64,000 nt of DNA, from contig JBBELK010000921.1 in the NCBI GenBank assembly GCA_037783545.1, positions 1,178,001 through 1,242,000 on the forward strand. The letters are read 5' to 3'. The DNA is from Henricia sp. BOLD:AAB3569. Taxonomy: Eukaryota; Echinodermata; Asteroidea; Spinulosida; Echinasteridae. The position numbers and the translations under genes are program-made. Under the pieces are notes generated by a model. That model was not told where the DNA came from, did no database searches, and saw only the letters and a program-made list of their open reading frames with translations. Below are positions 28,776-40,162 of the stretch, piece by piece; the stretch's first letter is position 1; each line of letters begins with the position of its first letter.

Positions 28776-30583
28776 ATCCAGACCTAGCCACGGTACATCA
28801 CACCTAGAAACTTACGAATACCTATATCGTTTGAAAATGCGTACTACTCATCACTCTATTTATCGTACTGTTGGATTATCTACTGGTCTGTCGGCAACGA
28901 AGTTCGGGTTCGGTTCGGTAAAAGTTCGAAAATTTCTTCCCGAACATTTGTTCGGTTTGGGTTCGGCAAGTATTACCGGCAGTGTGGGTTGAAAGTGATC
29001 ACGCACGTGCAGCTAGCTTTCTTTATAAAGTATGTATTTTTTTAAAATCTTCAAACTAACTAGCTCTCTTAACAAGATTTATTTGTCGTAATGATCAAGA
29101 TAACGGCTTTGGTGTGATGAAATTGACCCGGGAAACTGAATGGAATCCGCGGTGCTACTGTCCGAACATGCGGTGTGCATGCATTTGATTTGTACGGTAT
29201 ACATGTACCACGTGCAAACCGTCGTGAGATTGCTCGAGATGGTATTTTTTTCCTAGCCAATGGGGTTCATTTTCCGACGATTGTTTGTAGTACACGCAAG
29301 CAAGTATCGCTGTGTTTCTGTAAGAGGGCTTATTGATTTCTATCAAAATGCTTTTCACAATGTTGTGAAATGTTGAGTGCATTTTTGACATTTAGGAAGC
29401 CAGCTATTTCACATTTACAATTAAAATACGCAAGATGTGAAATCCAAAGTGAACCACTCCCGAACAGCCGAACTTAGTGAAATGTTCGGTTTGGTCCGGT
29501 TTGGTTCGGAAGTGCCAAGTTCGGTAAAATCCCGTTCGGTTCGTCGGTTACAGCATTATCTGTCGCATCTTGGTAGAACGTCCAAATGAAACATTTCGCA
29601 CAAAACGTCCGATCTCGACCAAATCTTGGGATGATCTGATTTGAGTGTTCCTGATACTTCAAATCCATTAACTCGAGTGCTATTTATTAAGCAGGTTCTG
29701 TATCCCAACTCGCCGTTGAACCAACTCGACCATTGTGCCAATTCAACCATTTACCAACTCGAGCGTTGTGCATTGACAGGGGCTGATCAAAGGGTGCGTG
29801 GGGGGTGCACGCCTCCTCCCCCCCCCCCCAAAAAAAAAACAAATCCACTTTTTGTGCGCACTTTTCCTGCTTAAAGTGGTTAAATGTTGCACCACAGAGC
29901 ATCTAGAATATATCTAGAAGCCGTTAGGGCTACGCGCTCGCTATTTTATTATCAGCATTTCATGCTTAAAAATTTCACGCTCCCCCCTTTTTAAAATCCT
30001 GGATCTGCCCCTCATTGAGTACCACAGCAGTCGAGTTGGTGATGGTAAACGGTCGAGTTAGCTAGTCGTTGCAACCGAATGATTGGAATCTTTAGGTTGG
30101 GAAACCAGACATACCCTTCGCGGCCGTTAGGTGGCGCACTGCTATTGTCTGGTTTCCCAACCTAAAGATTCCAATAATTCGGTTGCCACGACTAACTCGA
30201 CCGTTTACCATCACCAACTCGACTCGAACCAACTCGACTGCTGTGGTACTCAATGCACAACGGTCGAGTTGGTAAATGGTTGAATTGGCACAATGGTCGA
30301 GTTGGCCGGTTCAACGGCGAGTTTGGATACGGGAGCCTGCCTAATAAATAATATGCGCCGGTGCACTCGAATTAATGGATTTGAAGTATCAGGAACACGC
30401 ATAGCAGATCGTCCCAAGATTTGGTCGAGATCGGACGTTTTGTGCGAAACATTTCATTTGGACGTTATTGCTTTTTCGTGGTTGACTACCGAGATATGAC
30501 AGACGAGTGAGTTGTGCGCATTTTAAGACGAAATAGGCATTCGCAAATTTCTAGGTGTGATGTACCGTAGCTATAATCCAGAC
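28776..30583. repeat. Composite foldback element with nested inverted repeats
   Basis: Three inverted pairs are nested: about 28776-28822 with 30543-30583 (ACGGTACATCACACCTAGAAA), about 29579-29782 with 30253-30468 (roughly 200-bp arms), and about 30015-30130 with 30140-30245 (arms containing GGTTGGGAAACCAGACA). The left outer segment also holds a TTCGG-rich block (28890-29550). No transposase is present. It resembles a Foldback-type element disrupted by later insertions. Confidence 0.7.
29784..30014. mobile_element. Small MITE inserted in the foldback
   Basis: The ends AGGGGCTGATC and GGATCTGCCCCT are inverted repeats with one mismatch. CATTGA occurs at both flanks. It interrupts the symmetry of the surrounding foldback, so it arrived later. 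Confidence 0.6.
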
Positions 30584-30590
30584 CCACCAC

Positions 30591-31341
30591 TCCATCCTCG
30601 TCCACTGGAAAACAGCTTAGAAGTGAAGCGAGGACCCATGCCAAGGTATCTACACCAGATTTAAGTCGGTGTAAGTTTTAGTTCGTCTCCAGATGTGGAT
30701 GTAAGTCTCAGTGTCTGGGAAACAAAATCGTACAGCGGTGGCGGCCACGGTGTCTTTCCAAGGACAGAAGATATGCTGTAAAATTGCTGTCGGGACCAAA
30801 TAAGCATGTCAGTTTTGATGGAAAACAAGGTTTAAAAAATTACTGTATATCCAACCACGTCATTTATATCATTCGATGCCGTTTCTGTCATGTTTTGTCG
30901 AGTTTTTTTATGGGATGAAAAAACTCTCTTTTTAACGACGGCCGCACATCTGGTGATGTCGATGTTTGGCGGCTTAAAAATACGGCAAACAGTGCGATTT
31001 CAAGTAAAAAGTAATGCATCAGGACATCCTGGACGTTGACGAGTACACCACTGCCAAAATTACTAAAGAATTATAAGGGATGGCAAATATTGAATAGGAT
31101 TTATGCAAAACCCGGTGACAAATTTGGAAAAAGTTAGCATGCGCAAACCGTGACATAGCCCCTTTAACTGCAGTCTCATTCAAGACCCACAAAAATGGCA
31201 CAAAGGGTCTTTCTATAAATTAGGGGGTCTAAAAGTGTGACATTTATTGTCCCCCGTTACACCTGATATGTTATTTTTCGTACACTGATCATTAAAATGG
31301 CTTTTAAACCATTTACACCACGAAGCTTTTTTTTCATTCAT
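30591..31341. other. Unassigned DNA with one repeat end
   Basis: The interval 31206-31325 (GGGTCTTTCTATAAATTAGG onward) matches the reverse complement of about 40010-40117 and is part of a MITE family. The rest shows no gene. Confidence 0.5.
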
Positions 31342-32290
31342 TTTTCTATAGAATTCCTTCTGATTTTCTATAGGAATCCATCCGATTTTCTATAGGAATC
31401 CATCCGATTTTCTATAGGAATCCATCCGATTTTCTATAGGAATCCATCCGATTATCTATAGGATTCCATCCGATTATCTATAGGAATCCATCCGATTATC
31501 TATAGGAATCCATCCGATTTTCTATAGGATTCCATCCGATTTTCTATAGGATTCCATCCGATTTTCTATAGGATTCCATCCGATTTTCTATAGGATTCCA
31601 TCCGATTTTCTATAGGATTCCATCCGATTTGCTATAGGATTCCATCCGATTTTCTATAGGATTCCATCCGATTTTCTATAGGAATCCATCCGATTTTCTA
31701 TAGGAATCCATCCGATTTTCTATAGGAATCCATCCGATTTTCTATAGGAATCCATCCGATTTTCTATAGGAATCCATCCGATTTTCTATAGGAATCCATC
31801 CGATTTTCTATAGGAATCCATCCGATTTTCTATAGGATTCCATCCGATTTTCTATAGGATTCCATCCGATTTTCTATTTGATTCCACCCGATTTTCTATA
31901 GAATTCCATCCGATTTTCTATAGAATTCCATTTGATTTTCTATAGAATTCTATCAAATGTTCTATAGGAATCAATCCGATTTTCTATACAATTCCACCCG
32001 ATTTTCTATAGAATTCTATCAAATGTTCTATAGACTTCTATCAAATGTTCTATACAATCTATTGCCAAAAGTTTATAGAATTAGATAATGTTTTTCTATA
32101 GAATTCTATAGAATTATCCTATAGCGTTTCTTTAGAATTATGGCCCATTTTTCTTTAGAAACTCTATAAACACCTATAGAAGTCTTCTATAAAAACTCTA
32201 TAAAAACTCTATAAAGAAAATCTATAGAATGGTTTATAGAGATTCTATAGGATTTTTTTTTATAGAATTCTATAGAACTTTTTTGTAAGG
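31342..32290. repeat. 22-bp minisatellite (ATTTTCTATAGGAATCCATCCG)
   Basis: About 25 well-conserved 22-bp units run to about 31900, followed by diverged units and a TCTATAGAATTC-rich tail to 32290. Units differ mainly by GGAATCC versus GGATTCC, and the two types occur in runs. Confidence 0.95.
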
Positions 32291-32589
32291 GTGTAGATTA
32301 TGTGCGTACGTACGTACTGTACATGTATTATCATAAGATAAATTTCATGATTGATTAGAAAGGGAAAAAAAGGAGAACTGCATACATATTAAAATATCAG
32401 CCAGAGGATCAGTGCATGTTTTTTATGTTAAATGAATGGTGAAATATTTTTGTAAACAAAAAACACCATCGATCGACAACAGTCCCCAAAAGTATGTATA
32501 AGCCCATAGGCCTAAGGCATTTCCTTCCCAAGTTCCTCCATGATGTAGGTAACTCTAGCCGTTTCCAAAACTTTTTTTCTTCTTTCCCT

Positions 32590-32930
32590 TAAAACACGTT
32601 TCGATCGTTCGTTTCGATCGTTCCTTTGAAACGACGTTTCGATCGTTCTTTCGAAACGACGTTTCGGTCGTTCTTTCGAAACGACGTTTCGGTCGTTCGT
32701 TTTGAAACGACGTTTCGGTCGTTCTTTCGAAACGTTTCGATCGTTCTTTCGAAACGTTCGTTTCGATCGTTCTTTCGAAACGACGTTTCGATCGTTCTTT
32801 CGAAACGACGTTTCGGTCGTTCTTTCGGAACGACGATTCGGTCGTTCTTTCGGAATGACGTTCGATCGATCTTTCGGAATGACGTTTCGGTCGTTCTTTC
32901 GAAACGTCGTTTCGATCGTTCTTTTGTAAC
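32590..32930. repeat. 25-bp minisatellite (TTTCGATCGTTCTTTCGAAACGACG)
   Basis: About 13 units of 24-25 bp repeat the core TTCTTTCGAAACGACGTTTCG with GATCG/GGTCG variants. Long ORFs read through it on both strands because the unit has no stop codon; they are not genes. Confidence 0.93.
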
Positions 32931-35113
32931 AACTTTTTGATTGTTTTTTTAAACACTATAATTTGCCCCTTGAAGCACTTGTTGTTACCTAAAGTCATGT
33001 CAGTAGGTGCATATTTGATATGGGAAAATATAGAAGACTTTCACAGGGAACACATATCTTTCAGCCTACGGTGTAGTATCATTAAACTATCATGTTTTGC
33101 ATACGAGATCTCGAAGCCAAGATCGGCTACCCCTAATTTTTTTTTCCTGTGGTCGTCAGACACACGGTTTGCAATCATTGGCTTATGGGGCTTATTACGC
33201 ATGCGCGACTTTTTCGTAGTCTTTGTACGTGCACTGTAACGAAGGATTACCCCTCGCAGTGGTGTAAAAAAAAAATGCGCTCCCCGCGCGGGGGTGCCTG
33301 TCCGTGTAGATTAAGACCCAATGCCATGGCCAAAACATTGAACAATGTTGGACAACAGTGGGAAAAAATCTAAAAATCATGAAAATTTCTCTCTCTTAGT
33401 TTTTATACCATGGTTTTTACAACTAAACTAAAATTTTACATGGTTTTATAACAATGGAAATCCAGGCTGGGGGCCTAAAATCAGACATGTCATAATTTTA
33501 TTTCTCATTTTTATCATCAAACTTGTTCTAACATACATTGTTTATTTTTCATTTACATAATAAAGACGTTTATAAGTGGTCGGATATGGAATTCAACCTA
33601 AAAATTCAAATTATTTCTGCAAATATTAAACTAATGAATCAGACAATGTTGACGAACATTTCCATTTTGTTTTTAGTTAACCAAACTGTGCAAATTTCCT
33701 TCAAGGGCTTCTGTCCTATCTACAAAGTAGTTTGCTGTTGTTCCCTGGAATTCGTAAAAACAGCTTCATATCCACAGAATTAATGGGCCTTCTCAAAGCA
33801 TTCTCCTCAAAGCACTAAAAATGGTGAAATTTTAAACATTTAGTAAACTAATAAACATCAAATGTTCCATTAAACGTTATTCCAGTATATTTTCGGAGGC
33901 TTATGCAAGCAAGTTGCTCTAATTAATTTTCTGCAATTCTGCTTGCTGTAAAAACAAAAACATGCACGAAGAATCAGACAAAAAAGTATTGTTTTAAATA
34001 GGCCGTAAAAGGTCGATCCTTGGGTCACAACAATTTGCCTTATTTTTTGTTGGCCTAAATGAAAATCAAATGGGTCATATTTGACTTTAGAAAATGTACA
34101 ATTACTTTTGTAATGTACAATTACTTCAAACATTGTGTACAAAGCATGTGATAGTGAGTGAAATTAGTAGTTTTTAAGAAAGTGGGTGGTTCTTCACTCA
34201 GATTAATTCACTCCTAAATTTTGGTTTTTTTCTATCATATCTGAACTAACTGATGCTTGCAAGTCATTTTAGTGAAAAATAGTAGTGGATAACTTCTCTG
34301 AAATCGTTTAGCACTTTTTTTTTTTACCGAAGCCAATAATATGACAAGCATGCCATAGTATAGAGGAGAAGAAAACAATCCCAGTCGTTTTCTTCCTCTA
34401 TGCGTAAGCGATGAAATAAAATCGTGACCAAGCAGAAAATGCCCCAAGAAAATCTCTAAATGCCAGTCTTTGATAGCCTTTGAACTTTTCGATTCCCAAC
34501 TTGGAACGAAAATGCTTCGTCTTCACTGGCCGCCCAATCATCACACCCGACCGTAGACGGCCCGTTCACGGGTCTAACCCCACTGTACGAGCAACGCAGG
34601 CCGGCAAGCGACAAGGCCCGGACGTACGGTACAGGCGAGCCACTGAGTGCAACGCGCAAGATAGCTTTGTCCGTGGACAACGTGTTTGCCTCATCATATC
34701 ATGTTTGCCCGCTGACTGCTGATCGATCGATCGATCAGCGACTGGAAAAGCAGCGACATTTGTATGCACTGTCCTGTCCAGTGTGTACTCTGGGTACCAG
34801 ACAGACCAGAGCTGTTGTGAATTATGGAAATTAGATGACGTCACGCATTTCAACGTGTCACACAAAGGTATGCCAGGAATTCGCTCGGTATTTTGCGAGC
34901 GATTTATACGGAATATGAAAGACTGTCTTTTCGACTGTATTTCAGGTGCGCCCTCTGGCGGCCAATGGTGAATAGTCTATGTACATCGTGTATTGCGCGC
35001 AAAAAGGCAGTCTTTCCGAAAGACTAACCTAATCGTTGAAAATTCGTGGCAAAAATCGCAAACCCTTAATTGCTCGATGCCAAAAAACATTGAAAGGCCT
35101 TCCACTATAAAAG
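32931..35113. other. Noncoding AT-rich DNA, no supported gene
   Basis: Only short ORFs without domains. A (GATC)4 run lies at 34722-34737. Confidence 0.5.
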
Positions 35114-35265
35114 TTAAAGGCACAGCTAAGGCTCGTCAGCAATGCGCGTGCGCCAAATTCATGCAACGAAATACGCGGCTCGATCCATATGCATTTTCTA
35201 TCGAGCTGCGTATTTCGTGGCACGAATTTGGCGCGCGCGCATTGCCGACGATTCTGTGCCTTTAA
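35114..35265. mobile_element. TTAA-flanked hairpin MITE, copy B
   Basis: Same family as copy A: TTAAAGGCACAG at the left and CTGTGCCTTTAA at the right. The loop is longer, and there is a small insertion in the left terminal repeat. Confidence 0.9.
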
Positions 35266-36222
35266 TGCACTTTTACCATTTATATTAAATGTATTATAGC
35301 TCCATGGTTACATGTTAAATTCTGGCATTAACATTTTCAGGTTGTATTTTAATGAATTCATTGAAGTCTAAAGAATACAATGCACACAAATATAAATGAC
35401 TCATAAACAATTAAAAACAAAACACAATACATGTACATGAAAATCCACTAAATTTATCTTGGAGTAGAATGTCACAATGCATAGTATGCTTTTATTGCCG
35501 TTCTCACGGTGTTCGAGTTGAACCATATGCAGTACATACAGATTTAAAACTATCGCCTCATACCGCAATGCATTGGGGGTTTGCAGTCAGGCAAGGGTCA
35601 AGACCCCACCGCTAAAGTGGGCTGAACCAGGAATGCAGCTATCGTGTCGTGTTGCAGCTCTCGTGTCTCATTGGCTACTGTCTTTTACACGCAAAACCAT
35701 GGCAGCCCATGGTTTTGTGTGCAAACTTAAAATGACGAAAAGCATCGTGACCGTCCCAGTAATGTAGGCTGGGCGGTATGCGTACGTACGGTACACACAC
35801 ATGTCATGCTATGCTGCTAGTGCATGCTAGCGCTATGTCGAACGTCCACCACGTCGTCGCGGGCGACTTCCAAAAGTACATTTACATTGCGGGATTTTTA
35901 GCAGCGTTCAGGCGAACGATTAATCGCTCAAAAGTTTCCAAAGTGATCCCATCCTCGTCGCCAGAAATTGTTGTGTCCTAGGGTGGCTTGTTAGCCAAAT
36001 AATGGGCACTCAGACACATTGTAAATGTTCATAACTTGGGCCTTGGATGGCCAACATGTTGTCAACTCGAAATCAGAATTACAAGAGAGTTCCCAGTACT
36101 TTTCCAGATATCTGGGGACGTGCACGCATGCGCACTACTAACAATTACATTAGTCTTTAGTCAAGTCAATACTCTAGTCTCTGCTCAAGTCAATACATAA
36201 CAAGTCCCGTCCATTATCTAAG
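35266..36222. other. Noncoding upstream flank of the gag fragment
   Basis: A small perfect hairpin (AAAACCATGG and its complement) lies at about 35692-35725, and a short duplication of AGTCAATACTCTAGTC-like sequence lies near 36165-36200. No LTR could be recognised. Confidence 0.45.
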
Positions 36223-36930
36223 GTGGAAAAGATAGATTTCATCTTTCAACATCTTAGTGGTCCGGCCCGAGATGAAGTTAAATATAGGGGCAAAGATGCA
36301 GTTGAAAGCATTTTTGAGGTTCTTCGAGATGCATTCGGAGATCAGGGAACCTCGGTTCAATTACAACGTTCTCTTTTTGAGCGTAAGCAAAGAGAAGGTG
36401 AAAGTCTAAGGTCTTATTCTCATGCTATTTTAGATCTGTTTGAACGTGCTCGAAGAAAGAGTCCATACCTTGTTGATTGTAAAGAACAACTTCTTAACGT
36501 AGAAGGTGTTGCCGACGTTCTTCTCCATAAGCATCTGAAGGCATGCCTCCGTGAACATCCAGATATCGACTTTTTCTCCTTGAGAGCAGAGGCTTTGGAG
36601 TGGGCTGAAGAGTCTCTTCTGAGGAAGAGTAAGTATGAAGCTATTGTTGAGACTTCACAAGCAGTAGTAGGAGAATCAATGATTCTAGAGATTCTGCAGA
36701 AACAACAGAAACAAATTGACGAGTTAACAAAGAATGTTAAAGATCTTCTTTCTGTTGCCGAGTATAAACCTCCAACTTACAGATTTCGAAACAAACCAGA
36801 GAAATCACCTTGTTCCTTTTGTAAAAAATCTGGACACGTACAAGATAACTGCTATTTGTGGAAGTTAAAGAGAGCCGAAGACACTATCGAAGAGTTGAAG
36901 CGTTCAATGACTCCTAAAAAGGAAAACTAG
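36223..36930 (+). CDS. gag: Ty3/gypsy-type gag, apparently 5'-truncated
   Basis: The protein has a retrotransposon gag domain (FIFQHLSGPARDEVKYRG near the N-terminus and QREGESLRSYSHAILDLFERA) and a C-terminal zinc knuckle (CSFCKKSGHVQDNCY). It would assemble the particle and bind RNA. The first codon offered is GTG at 36223. The frame is open for about 14 codons further upstream to a TAG but has no ATG there, so the true start is lost or lies before a break. The frame ends with TAG at 36928, directly after GGAAAAC and before a stem-loop. The protease follows in the -1 frame. Confidence 0.75.
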   Translation: MEKIDFIFQHLSGPARDEVKYRGKDAVESIFEVLRDAFGDQGTSVQLQRSLFERKQREGESLRSYSHAILDLFERARRKSPYLVDCKEQLLNVEGVADVLLHKHLKACLREHPDIDFFSLRAEALEWAEESLLRKSKYEAIVETSQAVVGESMILEILQKQQKQIDELTKNVKDLLSVAEYKPPTYRFRNKPEKSPCSFCKKSGHVQDNCYLWKLKRAEDTIEELKRSMTPKKEN

Positions 36931-36965
36931 TACCTCTCGTTGAGTTCGGTCCCTTAAGCGAGAGG
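36918..36965 (+). promoter_or_regulatory. Candidate -1 ribosomal frameshift signal between gag and protease
   Basis: GGAAAAC (36921-36927) directly precedes the gag stop. Five bases later a 7-bp GC-rich stem forms between CCTCTCG (36933-36939) and CGAGAGG (36959-36965). The protease frame is -1 to gag and has a stop just before 36918, so the two frames overlap by only a few codons, exactly at this heptamer. Confidence 0.6.
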
Positions 36966-37523
36966 GAAACTTGGGGCCTTACTGTTGAGACAGCTTATGA
37001 AAATTCTTTAACGAATTTAGTGTCTGGGTGTCCTACTTTGACAGCAAGGTTAGCCGATATTGACGTTAATTGTTTAGTTGATACAGGTTCGATGATTTCA
37101 ACTGTTACTGAAGAATTTTTCTTAAAGTACTTTCAACCTGCAGGAACTGAACTAAAGTCCGATAGTCTTTCTTTAAGGATAACGACATCTAATGGACTGG
37201 AAATACCTTATATAGGATATCTTGAGTTGGATGTTGAAATATCCAGCTACAAGTTGCCAAAGATGGGTTTTATAGTTGTTAAGGACTCGCAAGAAAATAA
37301 GAAGATGAAGCGACAGGTACCTGGTTTACTTGGTATGAATGTATTGCGTCCATTAATAGATTTACTTCCAGATGGAGTCCAATTAACCAGTTTTGCTTTG
37401 TCATCCTTGAAGAGTTTCTTAACCTTGCAAGCTAGTGCTGACGCCGAGGAGAGTACAGCGGTTGCTGCGGTCAGAACGGCGTCGACATCCGTTTTTGTTC
37501 CTCCAGAAAGTTTGTTGTGGTGA
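36918..37523 (+). CDS. pro: Ty3/gypsy aspartic protease region (-1 frame relative to gag)
   Basis: The frame contains the retropepsin active site CLVDTGSMIST and the second conserved box GLLGMNVL, about 90 residues apart, as in Ty3/gypsy proteases. It would process the polyprotein. There is no ATG at the beginning. The frame opens inside the end of gag, so expression by ribosomal frameshift is likely. It ends with a TGA at 37521 that is a frameshift lesion rather than a natural end, since the typical protease-RT linker continues in the next frame from 37517. Confidence 0.75.
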   Translation, partial: KGKLVPLVEFGPLSERETWGLTVETAYENSLTNLVSGCPTLTARLADIDVNCLVDTGSMISTVTEEFFLKYFQPAGTELKSDSLSLRITTSNGLEIPYIGYLELDVEISSYKLPKMGFIVVKDSQENKKMKRQVPGLLGMNVLRPLIDLLPDGVQLTSFALSSLKSFLTLQASADAEESTAVAAVRTASTSVFVPPESLLW

Positions 37524-37847
37524 CAGCTTGTGCATCAACAACTGTTCCGTATGAACTTGCAGTTGTTGAGCCTATACGCAACAGCGACCATCTCCCAGTA
37601 GGATTTTTAATGGCTTCTACCTTGGTTGAGACTGGAAAAGAATTTCAGGTACGAGTTGATAATTTGACATCTTCAGGTGTTACTTTAAAACTTCATACTC
37701 GTATTGGAATTCTGACAGGAGTGGATTCGGTTGTTGATAATTCTCGCCATGTCAATCTTTCTGTTTCAGTACATGAGATACATGTTAGTGAGACATTGAT
37801 TACTTCGAAGACATCACTTAAAGATTCTGATGTTTCAGTCAAGATTC
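37517..37847 (+). pseudogene. Protease-RT linker of the Ty3/gypsy fragment, ends at NLR junction
   Basis: The segment ELAVVEPIRNSDHLPVGFL and LVETGKEFQVRVDNLTSSG matches the region normally lying between protease and reverse transcriptase. The homology ends near 37847, where NACHT sequence begins in another frame. No RT, RNase H, integrase or LTR follows, so the element is truncated here. Confidence 0.65.
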
Positions 37848-37849
37848 AG

Positions 37850-39580
37850 AGTGGACGCAATATTTGATCAGCTCCTAGCTAACGACACGCGCGCAGACAA
37901 ATCTCCCGTGGAAAATTTCATTAAATACAACCCAGATAAGGTACTTGTACTCATGGATGGTTTTGATGAATTCATGACAACTGATATAAATCCAAAGGGA
38001 AAACTTAGTACTGTCTTGCATGCAACTTCTTAACGGGAAATTTGGCCGAGAGTGTTTTGTGATTGTAACAACCCGTCCTTCTCATAGGACTAGATTGACA
38101 TGTTCAACATTGATTGTGAAACCTTTCGCGCTAGTTAACGTCACAGGATTTACACCAAAAAAACGTACAGCGATATGTACAAAGATATTACAAAAACGAA
38201 GGGAGCAAGGGACGTGGGCTTTCGGATAGGATCAAGTCGTCGAGTCTTCTTCATGAATTGGCAACGAGTCCCATGCTTCTACTGTTGATGTGCCTGTTGT
38301 GGAATGGATCAAGTGCGCTGCCTGAAACAATGTCACGTCTGTACTCAAAGGGAATCGAATACATATTCGGAAGAAAAGGCCTTGGCATGTTAGAAGTAGC
38401 AGACATTATTATTAAGTTAGGTAAGGTTGCTCTTAGTGGCCTCATTTCCCCAGAGCAGAGACTTTCATTCAAAGAAACGGAGTTTGACGAAGACGATCTT
38501 GATATTGCTATAAAAGCTGGTATCGTCACTCGCCAAAAGGTTCGGAAGGGTTTGGATGTTCACAATAGCATTCAGTTTATTCATAAGACATTTCAAGAAT
38601 ACTGCGCTGCTAAATATTGCCAAAATCTATTTCAAAATGACCCTCACCAATTCCGAGTGACTTTTGCAAACTGCGATTTAAAAAGTCTGGAGTACCTACT
38701 CCGTTTCTGTTGCGGCGACAACTTCGATTGCACAGATGCAGTTTTAAAGTTGTTGGTGGAGAAAAAAATGGGGTCTGGCGTGCTTCTATGAGAGTCAAGC
38801 AGACGCACTGCCCTCGGAAGCGTTTTTAAACGTTGTTTTTGAACAGTATGTAGGACTGCATATGTTTAAAAGACAGGAGATGCAATCGTTTATGTACCTT
38901 TTGAAGATTGCGGTGGACCAGGACAATGACATAGTACGCAGGGTAGAAGAGTTCAGCTGCAACTGCATTGGCTTTGTAGTGACCTGGGTAGATTTGTACC
39001 AGCTAATTATGCGTGGTATGCCCAACCTCATCACACTGGATCTGTCTGGCAATGGGGATCTTGGTGGTAAGGGTGCACCCTGGTCTCAATTAAAGGAAAT
39101 GAAACACCTTCAGAAGTTGACCCTGTCTTACTTCTCATTGACGGGTGACGATTTGAAAGCCATGGTCGTGGCATTGAGTAGTATGCCCAACTTCACCGAA
39201 TTGAATCTGTCTAAAAATAAGGATCTACATGTAGGTGGCAAGGGTGCACCCTGGTCTCAATTAAAGGAAATAAAACCCCTTCAGACGTTGAACCTGCGTG
39301 GCTGCTCATTGACGGGTGACGATTTGAAAGCCATGGCTGTGCCATTGAGTAGTATGCCCAACCTCATCCGATTGGATCTGTCCTTCAATGGGTGCACCCT
39401 GGTCTCAATTAAAGGAAATGAAACACCTTCAGAAGTTGACCCTGTCGTACTGCTCATTGACGGGTGACGATTTGAAAGCCATGGCGCCATTGAGTAGTAT
39501 GCCCAACCTCACCGAATTGGATCTGTCCTTGAATGAGGGTATCATATCACAGATGAAATCTGGCCTCATTTAAAGAAAAT
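37850..39580 (+). pseudogene. NACHT-LRR (NLR) immune receptor pseudogene, N-terminus missing
   Basis: NLRs are cytoplasmic pattern sensors. Here the NACHT Walker B box is seen (VLVLMDGFDEF, 37941-37973), followed by a sensor-1-like VIVTTRPSHR (about 38059). Winged-helix-type sequence follows (HELATSPMLLLLMCLLW, then IQFIHKTFQEYCAAKY, the usual IHxxFQEYxAA box). The LRR part contains repeated pairs PNLITLDLSGNGDLGG and SQLKEMKHLQKLTLSY with a period near 165 bp, about four copies. Frameshifts occur near 38030, 38225, 38785 and 39395, and the end is ragged. The P-loop and effector domain are absent, replaced upstream by the gag/protease fragment. Confidence 0.85.
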
Positions 39581-39659
39581 GAGGCACCTTCATATCAGAT
39601 GTTGATACTGCCTGGTGGTCGCATATTGACAGGCAGAGATCTGAGAAACAGGGACATGC

Positions 39660-39886
39660 ACTGCTAATGTACCTATTATTTGCTTCCCCACCCCTCCCCA
39701 GGGCTACCCCGGGGCAAAATTTATGCGGCAAAACCCCACCCAGGGTTGCAAAGCAAAACACGTTTGCTCCTATATGCATATACAATCTGATGTGTGTGTC
39801 AAAGTCCCCCATCATCAAGCATGAAAAAAGAGACCAAGTCCCCTTAAGGGTTGGGGCAGTGGGGGGAAGAGGTACAGTTGATAGGT
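39660..39886 (-). repeat. Diverged, inverted relative of part of the macrosatellite unit
   Basis: The order of CCCC-rich blocks, GCAAAACACG-like centre, TATGCATAT and CAAAGTCCCC is that of the reverse complement of the region around 46985-47115, with many differences. It is an old copy of the sequence later amplified in the array. Confidence 0.5.
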
Positions 39887-40117
39887 GGGTCTTTCTATAA
39901 ATTTGGGGTCCAATGTTAGTGTCCCAACAATTTTGTAAATTCAGGACACATTCTTTAAATACTTTCCATCTCAAAGAGTGAGTACATAAAGTACAATTCA
40001 TACAAAATGGTTTTAAAAGCCATTTTAATGATTTTTGTACGAAAAATAATACATATCAGGTGTAACGGGTAACACCAAATGTCACACTTTTGGACCCCTA
40101 ATTTATAGAAAGACCCA
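39887..40117. mobile_element. MITE with 25-bp terminal inverted repeats
   Basis: GGGTCTTTCTATAAATTTGG at the left is answered by its near-perfect reverse complement at the right (TAATTTATAGAAAGACCC). The right end matches one end of a second copy at 31206-31325. It has no coding capacity. Confidence 0.75.
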
Positions 40118-40162
40118 TTTATCCATATAAAACTAAAAGCGTATATACCACTACTCGTGGTA

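Noticed and set aside
29641..29902. Proline-rich ORF at a C/A-rich junction
   Set aside because: Arises from the poly-C segment of a MITE end.
31342..32090. CRISPR-like 22-bp repeats
   Set aside because: No spacers, continuous tandem units.
32555..32998. Arginine/serine-rich ORF of 147 codons (minus) and ORFs on plus
   Set aside because: All are readings of a stop-free 25-bp satellite on both strands.
34480..34865. Overlapping ORFs near 34.5-34.9 kb
   Set aside because: Both strands open, no recognisable domain or splice borders.
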